Source: Forficula auricularia | Taxonomy: Eukaryota > Arthropoda > Insecta > Dermaptera > Forficulidae | Assembly: GCA_024734495.1 (NCBI GenBank) | Contig: JALMQS010000820.1 | Coordinates: 1 to 64,000 of the forward strand | Length of the DNA: 64,000 nucleotides | Direction of reading: 5' to 3' | Part shown: positions 1 through 13,700 of the stretch, one piece after another | Layout of the letters: each line of letters begins with the position of its first letter | Position numbering within the stretch: position 1 is the first letter of the stretch | The notes under the pieces: generated by a model | What the model was told of the DNA's origin: nothing | What the model saw: the letters and a program-made list of their open reading frames with translations, nothing else | Database searches by the model: none | Made by a program: the position numbers and the translations under genes

Positions 1-260
1 CCTTTTAGTTGAAGGGATGTTACCAAAAAATCGACCGGACACTAATTGCTTTATCGATTATAATTTTTCTTAAGCTGGTCACCCATTCAAGAATCGGGTG
101 TATATCATGCTGCTTAACTTCTTTGACCATATGGTGCTCTCGACATGTATTGACTTATTAATAAAAAAATAATTTAATTTTCTTTTAATACATTCCTACA
201 TATTTATTAAATGTATTTATTAGAAAACTAGAAAAATTCTCTTCATTGAGAATTTCTATT

Positions 261-344
261 TAATAATAAAACTTGAGCAAGATATGCGAGGTAGGTAGGT
301 TCTTTATGAAATTACTCGCATCTTGCTCAAGTTTTATTATTATA
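261..344. repeat. Hairpin (inverted repeat, about 30-bp arms)
   Basis: The arms 261-290 and 315-344 are near-perfect reverse complements (TAATAATAAAACTTGAGCAA against its complement) around a 24-bp loop. No coding potential; the short ORFs here read through the arms. The element type is unknown. Confidence 0.75.
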
Positions 345-352
345 TTAAAACG

Positions 353-394
353 AGCTCGAGGGCGTGCCTTTTGGACGCCCTCAAGCTCGGCCCT
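353..394. repeat. GC-rich hairpin
   Basis: CGAGCTCGAGGGCGT pairs with GACGCCCTCAAGCTCG around a short loop. It opens a GC-rich patch, to about 430, that stands out in AT-rich surroundings. No function assigned. Confidence 0.5.
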
Positions 395-810
395 CGACTG
401 GTGCCCTGGCGGGCGGCGTCTCGGTCCAAAAATTTTATTCCTCGAAAAACCACACTCCAAATGTATACCTCTAAACTCCCGAAAATACATAGTCTCTTAA
501 AAGTTTCGCCTCATTTTCGTCCTGACACAGCTACAGAAATGAGACTCTAGATATGAATCTGGAAGTATTTTATTTTCTATAATCTACAGCATTGTGATAA
601 TTTTTGTGTGGAAATAGATTTATTTAAATAAGTGGGATCGTGTGAGGAGGAGAATTATATTATATCATTTTTTTAAAATTTGGGATCGATAATCGATATA
701 AGGCTCCAAATATTTAAAAGAGATCAGGTGTTGTTTGTATGACAGGCTGCTCCTTCCAGTATTGCCATGAGAAACTCATATGGACATGCGTGTCTTAAGT
801 CGTTCAATTT

Positions 811-1566
811 TGTAAAAATCCAAAAATAATTTTTAAGAAAAAAATAAAAACCGACTTCAAAAAATTAAATGCAACAAATAAAATACACTAAAAGGTATAA
901 AATAATCATTATCTTATTTAGTTAACAACTAAACGACGAAATATTAACATGAAATTACTTTTTGAAGTCGGTGCCAAACAAACTATACCTATAAGCGAGC
1001 ATACCCTCCAAACGTACTAAGTAAGATCCGTCGAGTGCGATTCATAAAAGGTATATGTTTGGCACCAACTTCAAAAAAGTATTTTCATGTTAATATTTCG
1101 TCGTTTAGTTGTAACTAAATAAGATAATAATTATTTTATACCTTTTAGTGTATTTGATTTGTTGCATTTAATTTTTTGAAGTCGGTTTTTATTTTTTTCT
1201 TAAAAATTATTTTTATTTTTCTCTTTTTAGTGATGTTATTAATAATGATCATATCATCAGAACTTGACCAAATTAATATGACACCATCCCTAAGACACCC
1301 CCTTTCGGATAAAAAAAGAACCATCGAAATCGGTTCATAAACAAAGAGGTTAGGTCTAAACAAACCTAATAAAAAAGGTCTAATACCTATGAAAAAAAAT
1401 CGAAAAAAAAATGGGACCAATCGGGAAGCTAGACTGGACCCAATGCGAAAAAAAATTTTCAAAAATCGGTTGGGAATTGGCGGAGATATGAGGTAACATA
1501 GGCACAAAAAAAAAAAAAAAAAAAAATTCAGTCGAATAGAGAACCTCCTCCTTTTTTGAAGTCGGT
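811..1566. mobile_element. Foldback/MITE with CCGACTTC inverted repeats
   Basis: Arms of about 180 bp (811-990 and 1045-1222) are inverted copies. Each holds CCGACTTCAAAAA-type motifs and an ACGACGAAATATTAACATG block. A further GAAGTCGGTT end lies at 1556-1566 next to AACCTCCTCC, a combination I recall from dispersed insect repeats. The element is probably non-autonomous; the minus-strand ORF in it is not gene-like. Confidence 0.6.
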
Positions 1567-1859
1567 TAAAAAAAATAAGAATAACAAAATTTAGATTTTT
1601 AAAAAAAATTATAAAAAAGTGGCAAATTATTAAAAAATAAACAAATAATATATAAAATATAAATCAAATAAGATGTGATTAATTTCTTCTTCTGTACGCA
1701 AAGAAAAGCGAATTGAATATTTAATTTTTGAGTGGTGAAGGGGGGGGGGGGAATAATTATCAATATATTTAATGTTTCTTAATTTAAAATCAATTGGAGT
1801 CTTTCATTTCAAAATTCGAGTTAAAATTACAATTATATTTCAAATTTGCCTCGACTTAT

Positions 1860-2262
1860 CTCGACTCAAACACAAATATACCGACGGCATCAGCGCCCCT
1901 GTCGGCAGCATTAGGTCAGCGTTGCTGCAAATTAATCTGGACTATTCTTATTATAATTTCATCTAGAACCAATACCTAACTCCTTAAAAGTTAATTTCTA
2001 TTTAGATTTGATTTCTATTTTGTATTGTGTTTTCCGGTTGGCTTCGGTTCGGGTCGGTTTAAGCTATCCATTCCTATTTTTGTTTTTTTTTTTTTGTATT
2101 TTTTGTATTTTTGTATCTACTTTGTATTTCATATTTTGTATTTTATATTTCTATATATTGTTAATTCCAATATTTGTTAGTTTTTCTCTTGAATGTATAC
2201 TACAAGGGTCTACACTGTCCTATGTACATTACATCATTAATAAATAAAATAAAATAAATAAA
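1860..2262 (+). repeat. Possible non-LTR retroelement 3' end with simple tail
   Basis: A moderately complex stretch (1870-2060) is followed by a T-rich TTTTGTATTT run and ends in repeated AATAAAAT units at 2238-2262. This is how many LINE or SINE 3' tails look. No protein domain is visible, so the assignment is inferential. Confidence 0.3.
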
Positions 2263-2863
2263 TTCAAGCAACCAGTGGATCCGTTGGTGGAATTTTTATG
2301 TTGAAAATTATTTAAACCTCTCTATCTTGCAAACCATCAATCTGAGAATTTACATAAAGAACCTTTTTTGTAGAGAGTTAAATTTTCTATAAAATTTTTC
2401 TTTACATTTTTATCGATTAAATAAATATTTGTAGCAAATAAGAGAGATTGAAAATGAATTTTATTACTTAAAATTAACTTTCTAGGCACAAAAGTTTAAA
2501 CATTTTCAAGGTACTGGAATTTTATTACATATTTTCAATACTAAACTAGTTTATTATAAATAATTTATATTGCTGAATTTGATTTCGAGCTTAATCAGGA
2601 GAATAGACAATGCGCGGTTCCTGACCTCTGGCTAGTTCAATCGCAGTGGCCGGGTGAAGGATTAAGCCTGGACCAAGAGAGAATGAAAAAGATGTGATCC
2701 ATTTAGCTATAATCCAGCATCCATTTCGGGTTTAGCCCGCATGACGCTTTATATCAAACACTGATATGGATCACCAAATGGACTTTGTTATCTGAGATGT
2801 TATTTATTCAATCTCCTAGTCCAGAGCGTTAGATCTGTTAACACGTGTGTTAGGTGTTTGCTA
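2263..2863. other. No gene recognised
   Basis: AT-rich sequence with a slightly more complex patch at 2590-2840 (GGCCGGGTGAAGGATTAAGCC). No ORF, splice structure or RNA fold I can support. Confidence 0.4.
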
Positions 2864-3207
2864 TTAATTAATCATAAGTTTCCTGTATTTGATTCGATCA
2901 CGAATCGAATGCAGGTGATTTTTGTCAAATGTTAATTAAAAATAATATCCGAATTTATATATTTCTAACTTGAAAAAATGAAGTTAAATAAATTTATAAT
3001 TTTTCTCATTAATATATCAAAGAATAATTAACATATTAACGAAAATTGTTAAACAAGATATATATCGCAAGACTCAGTAGACTCCAATAGCCTCAGCCAG
3101 CAGTAGTTTCGCGATATATATCTTGTTTAAAAAGCGCGATCAAAAACAATTCTCGTTAATATATGTTAATTATTCTTTGATATATTAATGAGAAAATTAT
3201 AAATTTA
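2864..3207. mobile_element. Tailed foldback element, cut by a Helitron
   Basis: The inverted arms run about 2985-3078 and 3112-3203, with a loop containing AGACTCAGTAGACTCC. The left side carries an unpaired tail (TTTCCTGTATTTGATTCG) that recurs in reverse orientation at 5330-5440. The right arm ends abruptly at the Helitron terminus at 3208, so the far end is missing. Confidence 0.65.
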
Positions 3208-4289
3208 CTAGCTGCAAGCTAGCCAGCGTCTTCGGCGGCCTCTTGCTAGCCAGGGGGCACGCCCCCCGGGCCCAACCCACGAGCCCACTTCCCACCGCAC
3301 CCATCCCCCAAACCCCGCCCAGCACCCCCGCCCCCCGCACCCGTGCACAACCACCGCCCCCACCCCAGCCCCCGCACCACCCCACTACGCCTCTGGACCC
3401 TCACCTGAACCCCCCACTCCACCTTGCACCATCCCCGGACCCCACCACCGCGCCCTCCACCCCGCACCACCACTCCGCACCCCACCCACCCCACCCCACT
3501 ACGCCTCTGGACCCTCACCTGATCCCCCTCATTATGCCTCTGGACCTTCACCTAAACCCTCCACTCCACCCTGCACCCCTCACCCCGTGCCCCCCCCCCC
3601 TGCACCTTACCCCCGCACCCAGTTTTTTCATTTCTAGCCTTCTAGTGACCCATAGATTCTATATACAAAATTTGGTTAAGTTGGCTATTAAGGGTAAGAA
3701 TTTTCATTTTTTGCCCCCCTCCCTTTGGGTGGTTAGTTTTTGCATTTCTAGCCTTCTAGTGACCCACAGATTATGTATATAAAATTTGGTTGAGTTTGGT
3801 CCAAAAGCAAGAATTTTCATATTTTGACCACCCCCCTTTTTGGGTGGTTTTTTGGGGGAATTTTTTTAAACAAAAGTTGTCAGAAATCACATCCCCTACA
3901 ACTTTGCTCATTTTAAAATTTGCCGTAGAGTTAATAGTTTAGGAGTTATTTGATAATTTTCATTCGTGCGCCCCCCCCCCCCCCCCAAATCCCCTTTTGG
4001 GGTCAAAATATCAAAACGTTATATAGCTAAAAACGTAAGTTAGAAGACATCTGATGTAAATATGAAATTTCATAATAATCCCTTCAGCCGTTTTTACGTG
4101 AACCGTGAGCAACTTTTCGGAAACGACGGAAACAAACAGGGATACAGACAGACATACAGACAGATAGACAGACAGACAGGAATTTTGTTGAGGGTGTTTT
4201 CGTTCATAACTTTGCTTGAAACGTGTGCAACCAAAATTTGGCGTGATTTGGAGCAATGTACAGACAAAACCTTAATTTTATATATATGA
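3208..4289 (-). mobile_element. Non-autonomous Helitron, copy H1
   Basis: On the minus strand the element begins TCATATATATAAAATTAAGG at 4289 and ends in CTAG at 3208. It sits between A and T as Helitrons do. A hairpin (CGCCGAAGACG) lies just before the 3' CTAG. The interior has a GACA microsatellite (4140-4180), units of the 110-bp repeat seen elsewhere in the window, and a tract extremely rich in C on the plus strand (3240-3640). No Rep/helicase is encoded; the proline-rich ORFs are composition artefacts. Related to copies at 9922-10113, 26462-27428 and 49520-49669. Confidence 0.8.
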
Positions 4290-4719
4290 TTTTACACTCT
4301 AGGATCCTTTTTTCTGGCCTGGATTACAGGGACTCGGTAGTGTCCCCGGCCTAAATAATTTATATATTAAAATTAGTTTCTAGAAAATGTTTTTCTTGTT
4401 TCTATTTTTTTTCAAATCCAGGGCGGCAGCCCTATGCTGCTCTCTATTGTTTTTCTTTGACACTTAAGCTTCCTTATTCTGCCACTTGGCAGCTCTGCTG
4501 GCTCAACCCGTTCCATGCTGTTCTCATAAATTATTGAGATAAAATAATTTATGTTCTATTATTTTATTTTAGTTATTTTTCAATGTGAGTGGACATTTAA
4601 ATATTTAATAAATTGCAATTCTACTATGTATAAATCATCCTGAGAATTATTATACTATTTTTCTTTTATTAAAACGGAAATAATTGTGATAAGAAAAATA
4701 AATATTCCCATCAAGCAAA
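4290..4719 (+). other. Upstream region and probable 5' UTR of NGDN
   Basis: About 430 bp between the Helitron and the NGDN start. It must hold at least part of the promoter or 5' UTR if transcription starts nearby, but I see no clear TATA box or initiator. Confidence 0.35.
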
Positions 4720-4728
4720 ATGGTTCAA
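4720..4728 (+). CDS. NGDN: NGDN coding exon 1 (Met-Val-Gln)
   Basis: Nine coding bases, then the strong donor GTAAGA at 4729. The purine-rich AAGCAAAATGG context supports the start. Phase 0 junction with exon 2. Confidence 0.75.
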
Positions 4729-7700
4729 GTAAGAATTTAATTAGATTATTATTATTATAAAAAAAAAATTAGTTATAGTATTTATATGTATATATTATAA
4801 TTGCAATTTTTCTAGGCATTTGATGAACCTGAGGAGCAGCAGGCTTTTGAAGAGAATGAAGAACACGGCGAGGATATAGCCAAGGCGATCGAGCTTTTTC
4901 GACAGATGAATACAAATGTGAACCAAGTCAATCAACTAGTTGACAACATGATTGTACAAGTTAAAAATGGACAAATGTCCACCGATAAGGTTCCATTTTT
5001 TATTCTATTTATTTATTTTTAATTCTCTACTAGGATGACCAGAGGGTCTATTCAAGTCATCCAGGCCATGTCACCCACCACTTCAGATTTTGATGAAACT
5101 TTGTATTTTTCATCTTCTCACATAGTTATGAAAATATTCCAAATTTTATCTCTTTATCTCAACTGGTTTTTGTTTTATAGAACTTTGAAATATTGATAGA
5201 TTAGTGAAGTAAATTTTCTCATTAATATATCAAAGAATAATTAACACGTTAACGATTAATGTGTTAATTATTCTTTGATATATTAATAATTTGTTAATTA
5301 TTCTTTGATATATTAATGAGAAAATTAACTTCATCCAATTCAAGTTAGAAATATATAAATTTGGATATTATTTTCACTTAATATTTGACAAAAATCATCT
5401 GCATTCGATTCGCGATCGAATCAAATACAGGAAACTTATGATTAATTGATAAAATAGCCGTTTTGCCGTTTCCTAACCTCCGAAAAGAACTTGTACTTTC
5501 AATGAAAAATATTTGTATCTTTGACATTTATGGTGAAAATCTTATAAAAATTTGCACTATTGTTGATTGAAATGTGCTGATTCTAGAAAAAAATAGTGCA
5601 ATGTTTTATGTATATTTGTTTTATAAAAAAAACTCTAGCACGAAACGGTGTTTTATAAAAGAATTCATATCTCTAAGAGGCAAAGTGATAATTAAGTCAA
5701 ATTTTTTTTTAAATTAATCTACAACATATTTCTTATTTTAGGAAACAACAAAATACTTGGCTTTTTAATTGCTTCATTGTATAAAAATATTTTTAATTAA
5801 ACTATTTTTTTTACTAATACTCTTGTTAAAGATAAGAGTAAATAGATATTTTATTTAATATGGATTTACTATGAGTTAAGGATACTGGGTCACTTATTTC
5901 ACATTAAAATTAAAAAATTAAAAGATATAAAAATTTTTTCTTTTTCAATATATATATTGAAAAAGAAAAATTTTTTTATATCTTTTAATTTTTTAATTTT
6001 AATGTGAAATAAGTGACTAGTATCCTTAACTCATAGTAAATCCATATTAAATAAAATATCTATTTACTCTTATCTTTATTAAAGATGTTTCACCTTGCAC
6101 CAACACCACAATCTCTACTGATTATTAATACTCTTGAGTTTGATAGGTACCACATTGTAAATTAAACGACAAATAGCTAAAAAATTTGTATTAAAATATA
6201 TAATAACAATTATACTAAAAAAAAAAAATTAATAGGCATGTTAAAAAACCAAGACGAATCTACGGCGATCCATGGGAAAGTCACGAAGCAGTATTAGTAA
6301 AAAGAAAAATAGTTTAATTAAAAATATTTTTATACCCTGAAGCAAATAAAAAACCAAGTATTTTGTTGTTTCTTGAAATAGGAAATATGTTGGAGATTAA
6401 TTTAAAAAAAAAATTGACATAATTATCACTTTGTCTCTTAGAGATATGAATTTTTTTGTAAAACACCGTTTTCCTGTTAAAAAGTTTAAATTTTTTTTTT
6501 ATAAAACAAATAAACATAAAATGTTGTCATATTTTTTCTGGAACCAGCACAGTTCACTCAACAATACTGCATAAGATTTGCACCATAAATGTCCAAGATA
6601 CAAATATTTTTAGTTTTTTTTTCTTAATTGAAGTAATTATTCACAGGTCAAAGTAATTAATGTCAAGTCTGGGATCTTAAAATGTTTATTTTCTCATTCG
6701 TATGCACACAGACACTGGGCCCTCAAAGAACTTGGAGAGATATTGTTGTTCTCTAGGAAATTTTTAACCCACTTGCAAAAATATATGATTTTTTTTTCTA
6801 AACGTCTGAATTATTTTTATTTATTTGTTTTAATTCTCTAATTAGAGAGACCAAATCTTATATGTACTCTAAAATGAGTATTTCTTGTATATATATTTAT
6901 TTAGAATCGGTATCTTGAATACAGCTTTAACGATTTCAATGAAAATCACGGATTATGGGGTTTTTGTTCGACAAATCGATCTGTCATGGTTTCATCTTCG
7001 GCTAACTATAATTTGATAATAATAAAGAGAATCAAAGAGGTTGTCCTCTGCTTGATGTAAATAAACATATATATATATATATATATTTGAGCCGTTTATT
7101 TTGAAAGTGGCCTAAGTCCATTTTTTGTTATTTAGAATATATATATTTTGATATATTTATTTTGACAAATTCATGAGGGTATTGTATTCTATTGACTGTG
7201 ATATTATAAACATGAAAAAAGACATCTATGTTTAAGTAAAACTGACATTAATACATTTTTTTCAAAATTGGACTTATGCCACTTTCAAAATAAACGGCTC
7301 AAATATATATTATAATATCGTCGCCTTAGAGTGTAAACCTGCTACCTCACAACAAGGAAATTTTATAGGGCAGAGAAAAAACAAATAAAATTTAAAATTG
7401 CCTTCTGTATTTCAACCTTCAGTTTAGTTTTCTCTCCTGTACATTATTTATTTATAAGGTACGTTTTCCTCGGTGCGACTATCCTCATGATTGTGCAACG
7501 AGGAATACGTACCTTACCGGCAGTCTCTCGAAGGAAAACAGCTCCTTAAGAAATAGTGCTCAACGATAATCGTGATACTCGCATCCAGGAAAACATACCT
7601 TTAATCTGTTGAAGCATTATTATAATATTTTATTATTATTATCATCATTTCCGTCCATAATTTGTATTAATTTGAAAGTTTATAATAGGAAAATAAGGAC

Positions 7701-10700
7701 AAGTTTTTATGTGTGACTTTTTTATTTATCAGCCAAACTTTTCGTCGACTTTGCCAAATTCTTCAGGGCTTCTACAATTATAAGAACATAATTAATATCT
7801 AGTTACAAAAATACAATTACAATTCCAGAACAAACATGTATTAATAGTTTACCCACCAAATAGTCATATCACACATTCGTCTAAATTTTCTTATTATCTT
7901 CGTTACCATTAAAGACCATCAGAACACAAATTTCAAAAAATATTTGGCACATTCACGAAAACAATTTTTCTTTCTTTTCTTTTTATATTAACAATTACAT
8001 TAGATATAAAACAGAAATCACATATATAGAATGAGGCAACACTGTTTTTAAAACCAGAATAGAATATTTTTTCTTTTGATCCTTACATAAAGAAATCTCA
8101 AATTTAAATAACACTCTTGTCTTTATTTTCCTATTATAAACTTTCAAAATAATATTTTTTTATCATATTACCAGGTCTAGAAAAGGCAAATTCAATGATT
8201 TTGTTTTCTTGGCAGATTTTCTCAAAGATTCTGAGAATTTCCACCCACTTCATGTCACATATTGTTTCGCAATTAATTCAGATCTTTTGGCTAGTTATAA
8301 TTTCTTTTAGGTATGTCACTATAAGTTATCAAAATATCTGCTCATTACAACGCTTCACAACTATCATCTTCTTTACATCAAAAAAAAAAAAATAAAAAAA
8401 AGTTCTCATCCACATTATAAACAATTTCTGCAAATGGTAGAAAACAAATTGAAATTAAGAAGAGTTTTTGTTGTTTCACAAAAATGAAAGACTTAAAAAA
8501 CTTTTTATAAATCTATATACCATATATTTCGGGTTGTTAACCCATCTTCAAAAGTACTTAGACCGACAGGTTTAACAACCATAAATATATTGAGATTTAT
8601 AAAAAGTTTTTTAAGTCTTTCATTTGTGAAACACCACAAAAACTCTCCTTAATTATTTACTTAATATTTCACTATAAACCAACACCACACTCTTAGTTTT
8701 ATAAGAAAACAAGTTCTAATGCGATACAATCCCATAATGAGGCGACGTCTGGCCATTCTATCTCAATAGATCTAAGATTTAGTGTTTAAATCTCATTTAT
8801 TAATTCATTTTATTTTATTTTTTCAGGGGCTCAACTTTTTGGAAGTCAAGTACCACATGCTGTTGAGTTATTTGATCAATTTAACTTACGTCATTTTAAG
8901 ACAGTGCTCTGGTCAAAAAATTGAAAATATTCCAGCGATTGGTAAATAATTATTATATTATAGATTAGTGTTTCTTAAACTCTAGTTCGAATAACTGAAT
9001 TTTGGGGTTGCGAAAACATAGGGCAATAATAACATTGTTACAATCAACAATGAAAAAATTATAATGCGCAGAGGCCAAAAATTAACGTTTTGTGAATTCG
9101 AGATATATCTGTCATTGAATTTGTGAAATGGCCATTTTATATTAGATATTTATTTATATAAAGCGACGGTCTCAAGTCAGCATTGGCGATTACACTGATA
9201 AACAATGAAATTTTCTTTTAAATAAAATTAAGTGATCTTTATGTATTCAGATGTGCTGATAACGAATATTGCTTTCATTTTTATCAATCACCTAAATTTT
9301 TTGCGGAACACCCACATTTTATAGTTGTAATGTTTCATGTCTCCGCACCCGGCTTAACTTAGACTTAGAATATTTTAGATTCATCTAAGAATAGTTTAAA
9401 AGTAGTATTGTTGCATAATGGGAATATATACCCATCAGTACCCCATGCCTAAAAATTTAATTCCTGGACTGAAGAGTGTTAGAAATCACCCTCTACTTGA
9501 AAAAGACAGAATTTTGTTACTTCCGTTCCATAGAAAGTTACGGCTGATGAAAAGTTTTGTTAAGGCTTTGGATAAACACGGTGAGGGTTTTGGGTACTTG
9601 AGAAATAAACTGCAACGGATCGTTGCTAAACTTTATCCAAATTCATTTGAAATATTAATATGTTTATTCCTTTATTATTAATCAGATATCACTTGCAATT
9701 TGCAGTTCATGTTGATTTTAATTCAAAAATAATGATCGATTTTCATTTAATACTTGAGGAATAACAATTCTACATTAGGTCTTTGACGTTTCGATTATTA
9801 TTGGTAACCATTGCTGAAGACATGGAGTAATCGGCTTAAAATCAAAAATAACGATCGATTCTTATCTATTACTAGAGAAATAACCTTATTGCATTCCATT
9901 TTGGATGTTTTGACTATTAATTTCATAATAATCCCTTCAGCCGTTTTTATGTGAATCGTGAGCAACTTTTCGGAAACGGCGTACATACATACATACAGAC
10001 ATGAATTTTGTTGAGGGTGTTTTCGTTCATAACTTTGCTTGAAACGTGTGCAACCAAAATTTGGCGTGATTTGGAGCAATGTACAGACAAAACCTTAATT
10101 TTATATATATAGATTTAACCTAACTTAAGTAAGAATGGATAGGCTTCTCTCTGTGAAATGCTAAAAATTTGGAAGATAATTTTATAAGTAACCATAGCAA
10201 CTGCGTTGTTTTCTTATCCGTTACCTTTGCTGAAGACATAGAGGAATCGAGTTAAAATCAAAAATAGCGATTGATTCTCATCTAATACTTGAGTAATAAC
10301 AATTCTACATTGGATTTTTGACGTTTCGATTATTATTGGTAACCATCGCCGAAGACATGGAGGAATCGGCTTAAAATCAAAAATAACGACGATTCTTATC
10401 TATTACTAGAGAAATAACCTTATTGCATTCCATTTTTGATGTTTTGACTATTAATGACAACCTCTACTGAAAACGTGGAAGAATCGACTTAAAATCAAAA
10501 ATACTAAATTCTTTTTTGGTAAACAACTCAAGCTTGAGTTGTTTATCATAAAAGAAAGACATGATCTTTCAATACTTAACAACAACGATTATATGTTCTG
10601 ATAAAGGCAAGAATAAAATTGCCGAAATGTTGATAATATAATAATGTTTAAGATTATATTTATTCAATTTCAACTAAGAATTAATAAAGCAACCTTTTCA

Positions 10701-13700
10701 AATATCAAAAAAATCAATTTTAAAAAAGCTATCTGTGAGGATTTCCTTTTGTTATTTACTAAATGTTTCCTCCCACTAATCACCCTAATATATTAAATAT
10801 ATAATGAAATGATAGAAAACATGTTTTATTAATTTAATTTTTTTTTTTTTAGATCGACTTATAGAATTGAGAACATTTTTAGAGAAAATTCGACCGATTA
10901 ATCATAAATTGAAATATCAAATTGATAAATTGGTTAAACAGAGTGTAATTGGAGTATCAAGCGATGATCCAAGTCACTTCAAAGCAAATCCTGAAGATCT
11001 GATGGTAATTTCAATTTCAATATTATTAAGAGAGAAAGAATTTAATTTTTAGGACAAAATCTAGGATTTTAGTAGAAATATTTTTACATTGCTATATCAG
11101 AGGCGATTCATCCCCTCAGGAGTTGAACCTGAGAACTAACATGTTCAACCCTCAAGACAAAAACCTCTATCTGACCCGCAAAATATTATTTAAGCGTAAA
11201 AATTTTAATTTTAAAAATATTTTTGCTAAAATCCTATATTTTGTCCTAAAAATTAAATTCTTTCTCTCTTAATGTAGTTCTTTCACAAATGCAAAAATTC
11301 AAGAAGTCTTCGAAACTTGGAATATAAGTCATTAAAAGCATAATACACACCCTGTTAAAATTTGAAGACGATTTACCACACCAAACATGAAATAATTGCG
11401 ATTAAAAATGAAATTTTTTACATATGGTAGATTGGAAAAGGTTGGGGAAATGATCATTATTTTATTTATTTTTCATTGAAGGACTTTCACCATCATGATA
11501 AAAAACTAATATTAGTTAGATTAATATATTCGGAGTAACTTAAAAAAAATTGAAATTATTTATCACTTAGTTTTGATAAAAAATAAAAAAACATTTGGGC
11601 GATTATTTTTAGTGGAGGGGATAAAATATCAATGGCTTGGAAACGATCCATTCATAAATAGAAAGTAGTAGCGTAAAATGTACAGTCACGTTAAAAAAAC
11701 AAAACCTAAAATTTTAACACCGTCCATATTTATAGAGTGGTTATGAGGCTAAAACTTTTTGTGTGGATTGTCGCGAAAGAACCTCCTTAATATAATTGTT
11801 TTTAACCCTAGCTGATTTTTTGGAAAACATTCCAACTATTTAAAAAAAAGACGCTCAAATCTTTAGATTTAAATATTACTTATTATTTATTTATTTTTTG
11901 GTCAATAAGATAATCTCGTTTATGTGTACAGTTTATTTACTTTAATTTATAATATTATTAATTTCAATAATTTTTTTTGTTATTTTAAGGATGATGAAGA
12001 TGAAGACGAAGAAGAAGAGGAGAACGAAGCTGGAGGAAAATCAGGCGTTTACGTTCCGCCTAAATTGGCTCCATTACATTACGGTATATCTACTTTTTAT
12101 TTATTTTATTATTATCAAAAGGAATTTTAATCAAGAGTTTATTTTGTAAGATAGATTTATTTAATTTTAAGAGTGCATCTTCTGCTTGATGGAAATATGT
12201 ATATGTACATATATTTAAACTCTTATACACCAATGTCAAGACTCTATTAAATAGAAAATGATAGATTAAATATTTCTATATCAATAACTTGAATGGATAA
12301 CATTAAAATGGAATTGGGAGAACCCACAACTTCTAAACGAAAACAAACAACTATAATAATAAATTGAATTTATATGGATAAATACATATATACTAACGTG
12401 TCGTAAGTCGGATTTATATTTTTCAAAACTATTTTCATTTCAAACGGGTTATAAAAATTGTATATAAATCATAAAAGAGAGCCGTATTCGAGACAGGGGC
12501 GGATTTGGGCCTTGTAGATGGTGAGAAGATGTGGGGGCTTGAAAAATCGCTTGGACCTGAATAAGTAGCCAATCTTCCTTGCTGCAGATTTCGCCACAGA
12601 GGAGATGTGTTCATTCCAAGACAGGTCAGATGCGACAGAGACGCCCAACATTTTTAGGGTATTCGAATCTAAGTGAATATCAGGGAAATTTTTATTTTCG
12701 CGCCTAGAAATTAGACAACATTGAGTCTTGTTTGCATTAAAGTTAACTAAATTTTGAGAGCCCCGTTTGTCTAGGTCGAGAGTAATTGAGGAGGCAACAT
12801 AGTTTCGATTATTCGGGAGTGAGGGCTTGCCGTGCAGAGTGCTATCGTCGGCGTAACAATAAGTGGGATTTGACGTTTGATCGATAAGATCGTTTATATA
12901 TTAAGAAGAGTGTGGTGCAAATTATAGAGCCTTGGGGAACACCAGCATTTGTGGAGCAAGATTCAGATGACATTTCATCCACCACAACTTTGCAGATATA
13001 GACGACACAGCAACTCGCACGCAGCTTTCTAAACTTACATCATTTAATCTCGACCGGTGATCGCTTTTAATTTTTTTCATTGCGGAAAATAATTGTTCTC
13101 AAACATAGGTGCTTCCCAAAAGTCATTATTTGCTTTGCGTGTGCGCATAATCGTTGGAATTTTTCTAAATTCATGTAATGTCAACATTTTGAAATTTATT
13201 TCTTAAATCCGTGTAAATCTATTAATTCCATTTGTAATCCAGAACTGTTTCCTCGTCTATATTAAATGTTGAAGAAAAAATGTTAAAACTAAGAACTGTT
13301 TTTTCTGATCTAAATATAATATTTTGAAATCTTTGAAGGACCGCACGAGAAAGTGTGGCAGGCCGCGGGTTGCTCATCCCAGAGTTAAGGCTTCATTCCT
13401 ATAATGTTTAATTTCAAAATAATAAGACTAATTAAATAGAATGCTTTTACAAAAAATATAATTGAAAAAAGTTAAGGTAGTTGTTTCGCGACAATACTAG
13501 CAAATAGCTAATGCTACAGTAGGTATATAGAACAGACAATAAGGATTCATAATTCATAAGCCCAAAACTTTTTGCTGTTTATGTACCACTACTAGCCAAT
13601 CCCGTGCTCGTTTGACAAATCTGGCAACACTGTCCGAGCTTGAATATTTTTATCATAGAAATGACAGATAAAATACATTATAAAGGTCGATTTATTAAAC

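Noticed and set aside
3243..3782. 179-codon proline-rich ORF
   Set aside because: It lies in the C-rich tract of Helitron H1; all frames on both strands are open there because of base composition.
9690..10520. Hammerhead ribozymes in each 134-bp unit
   Set aside because: CGAAACGTC is present, but no CTGANGA occurs on the same strand at the required distance; CTGAAGA is on the opposite strand.
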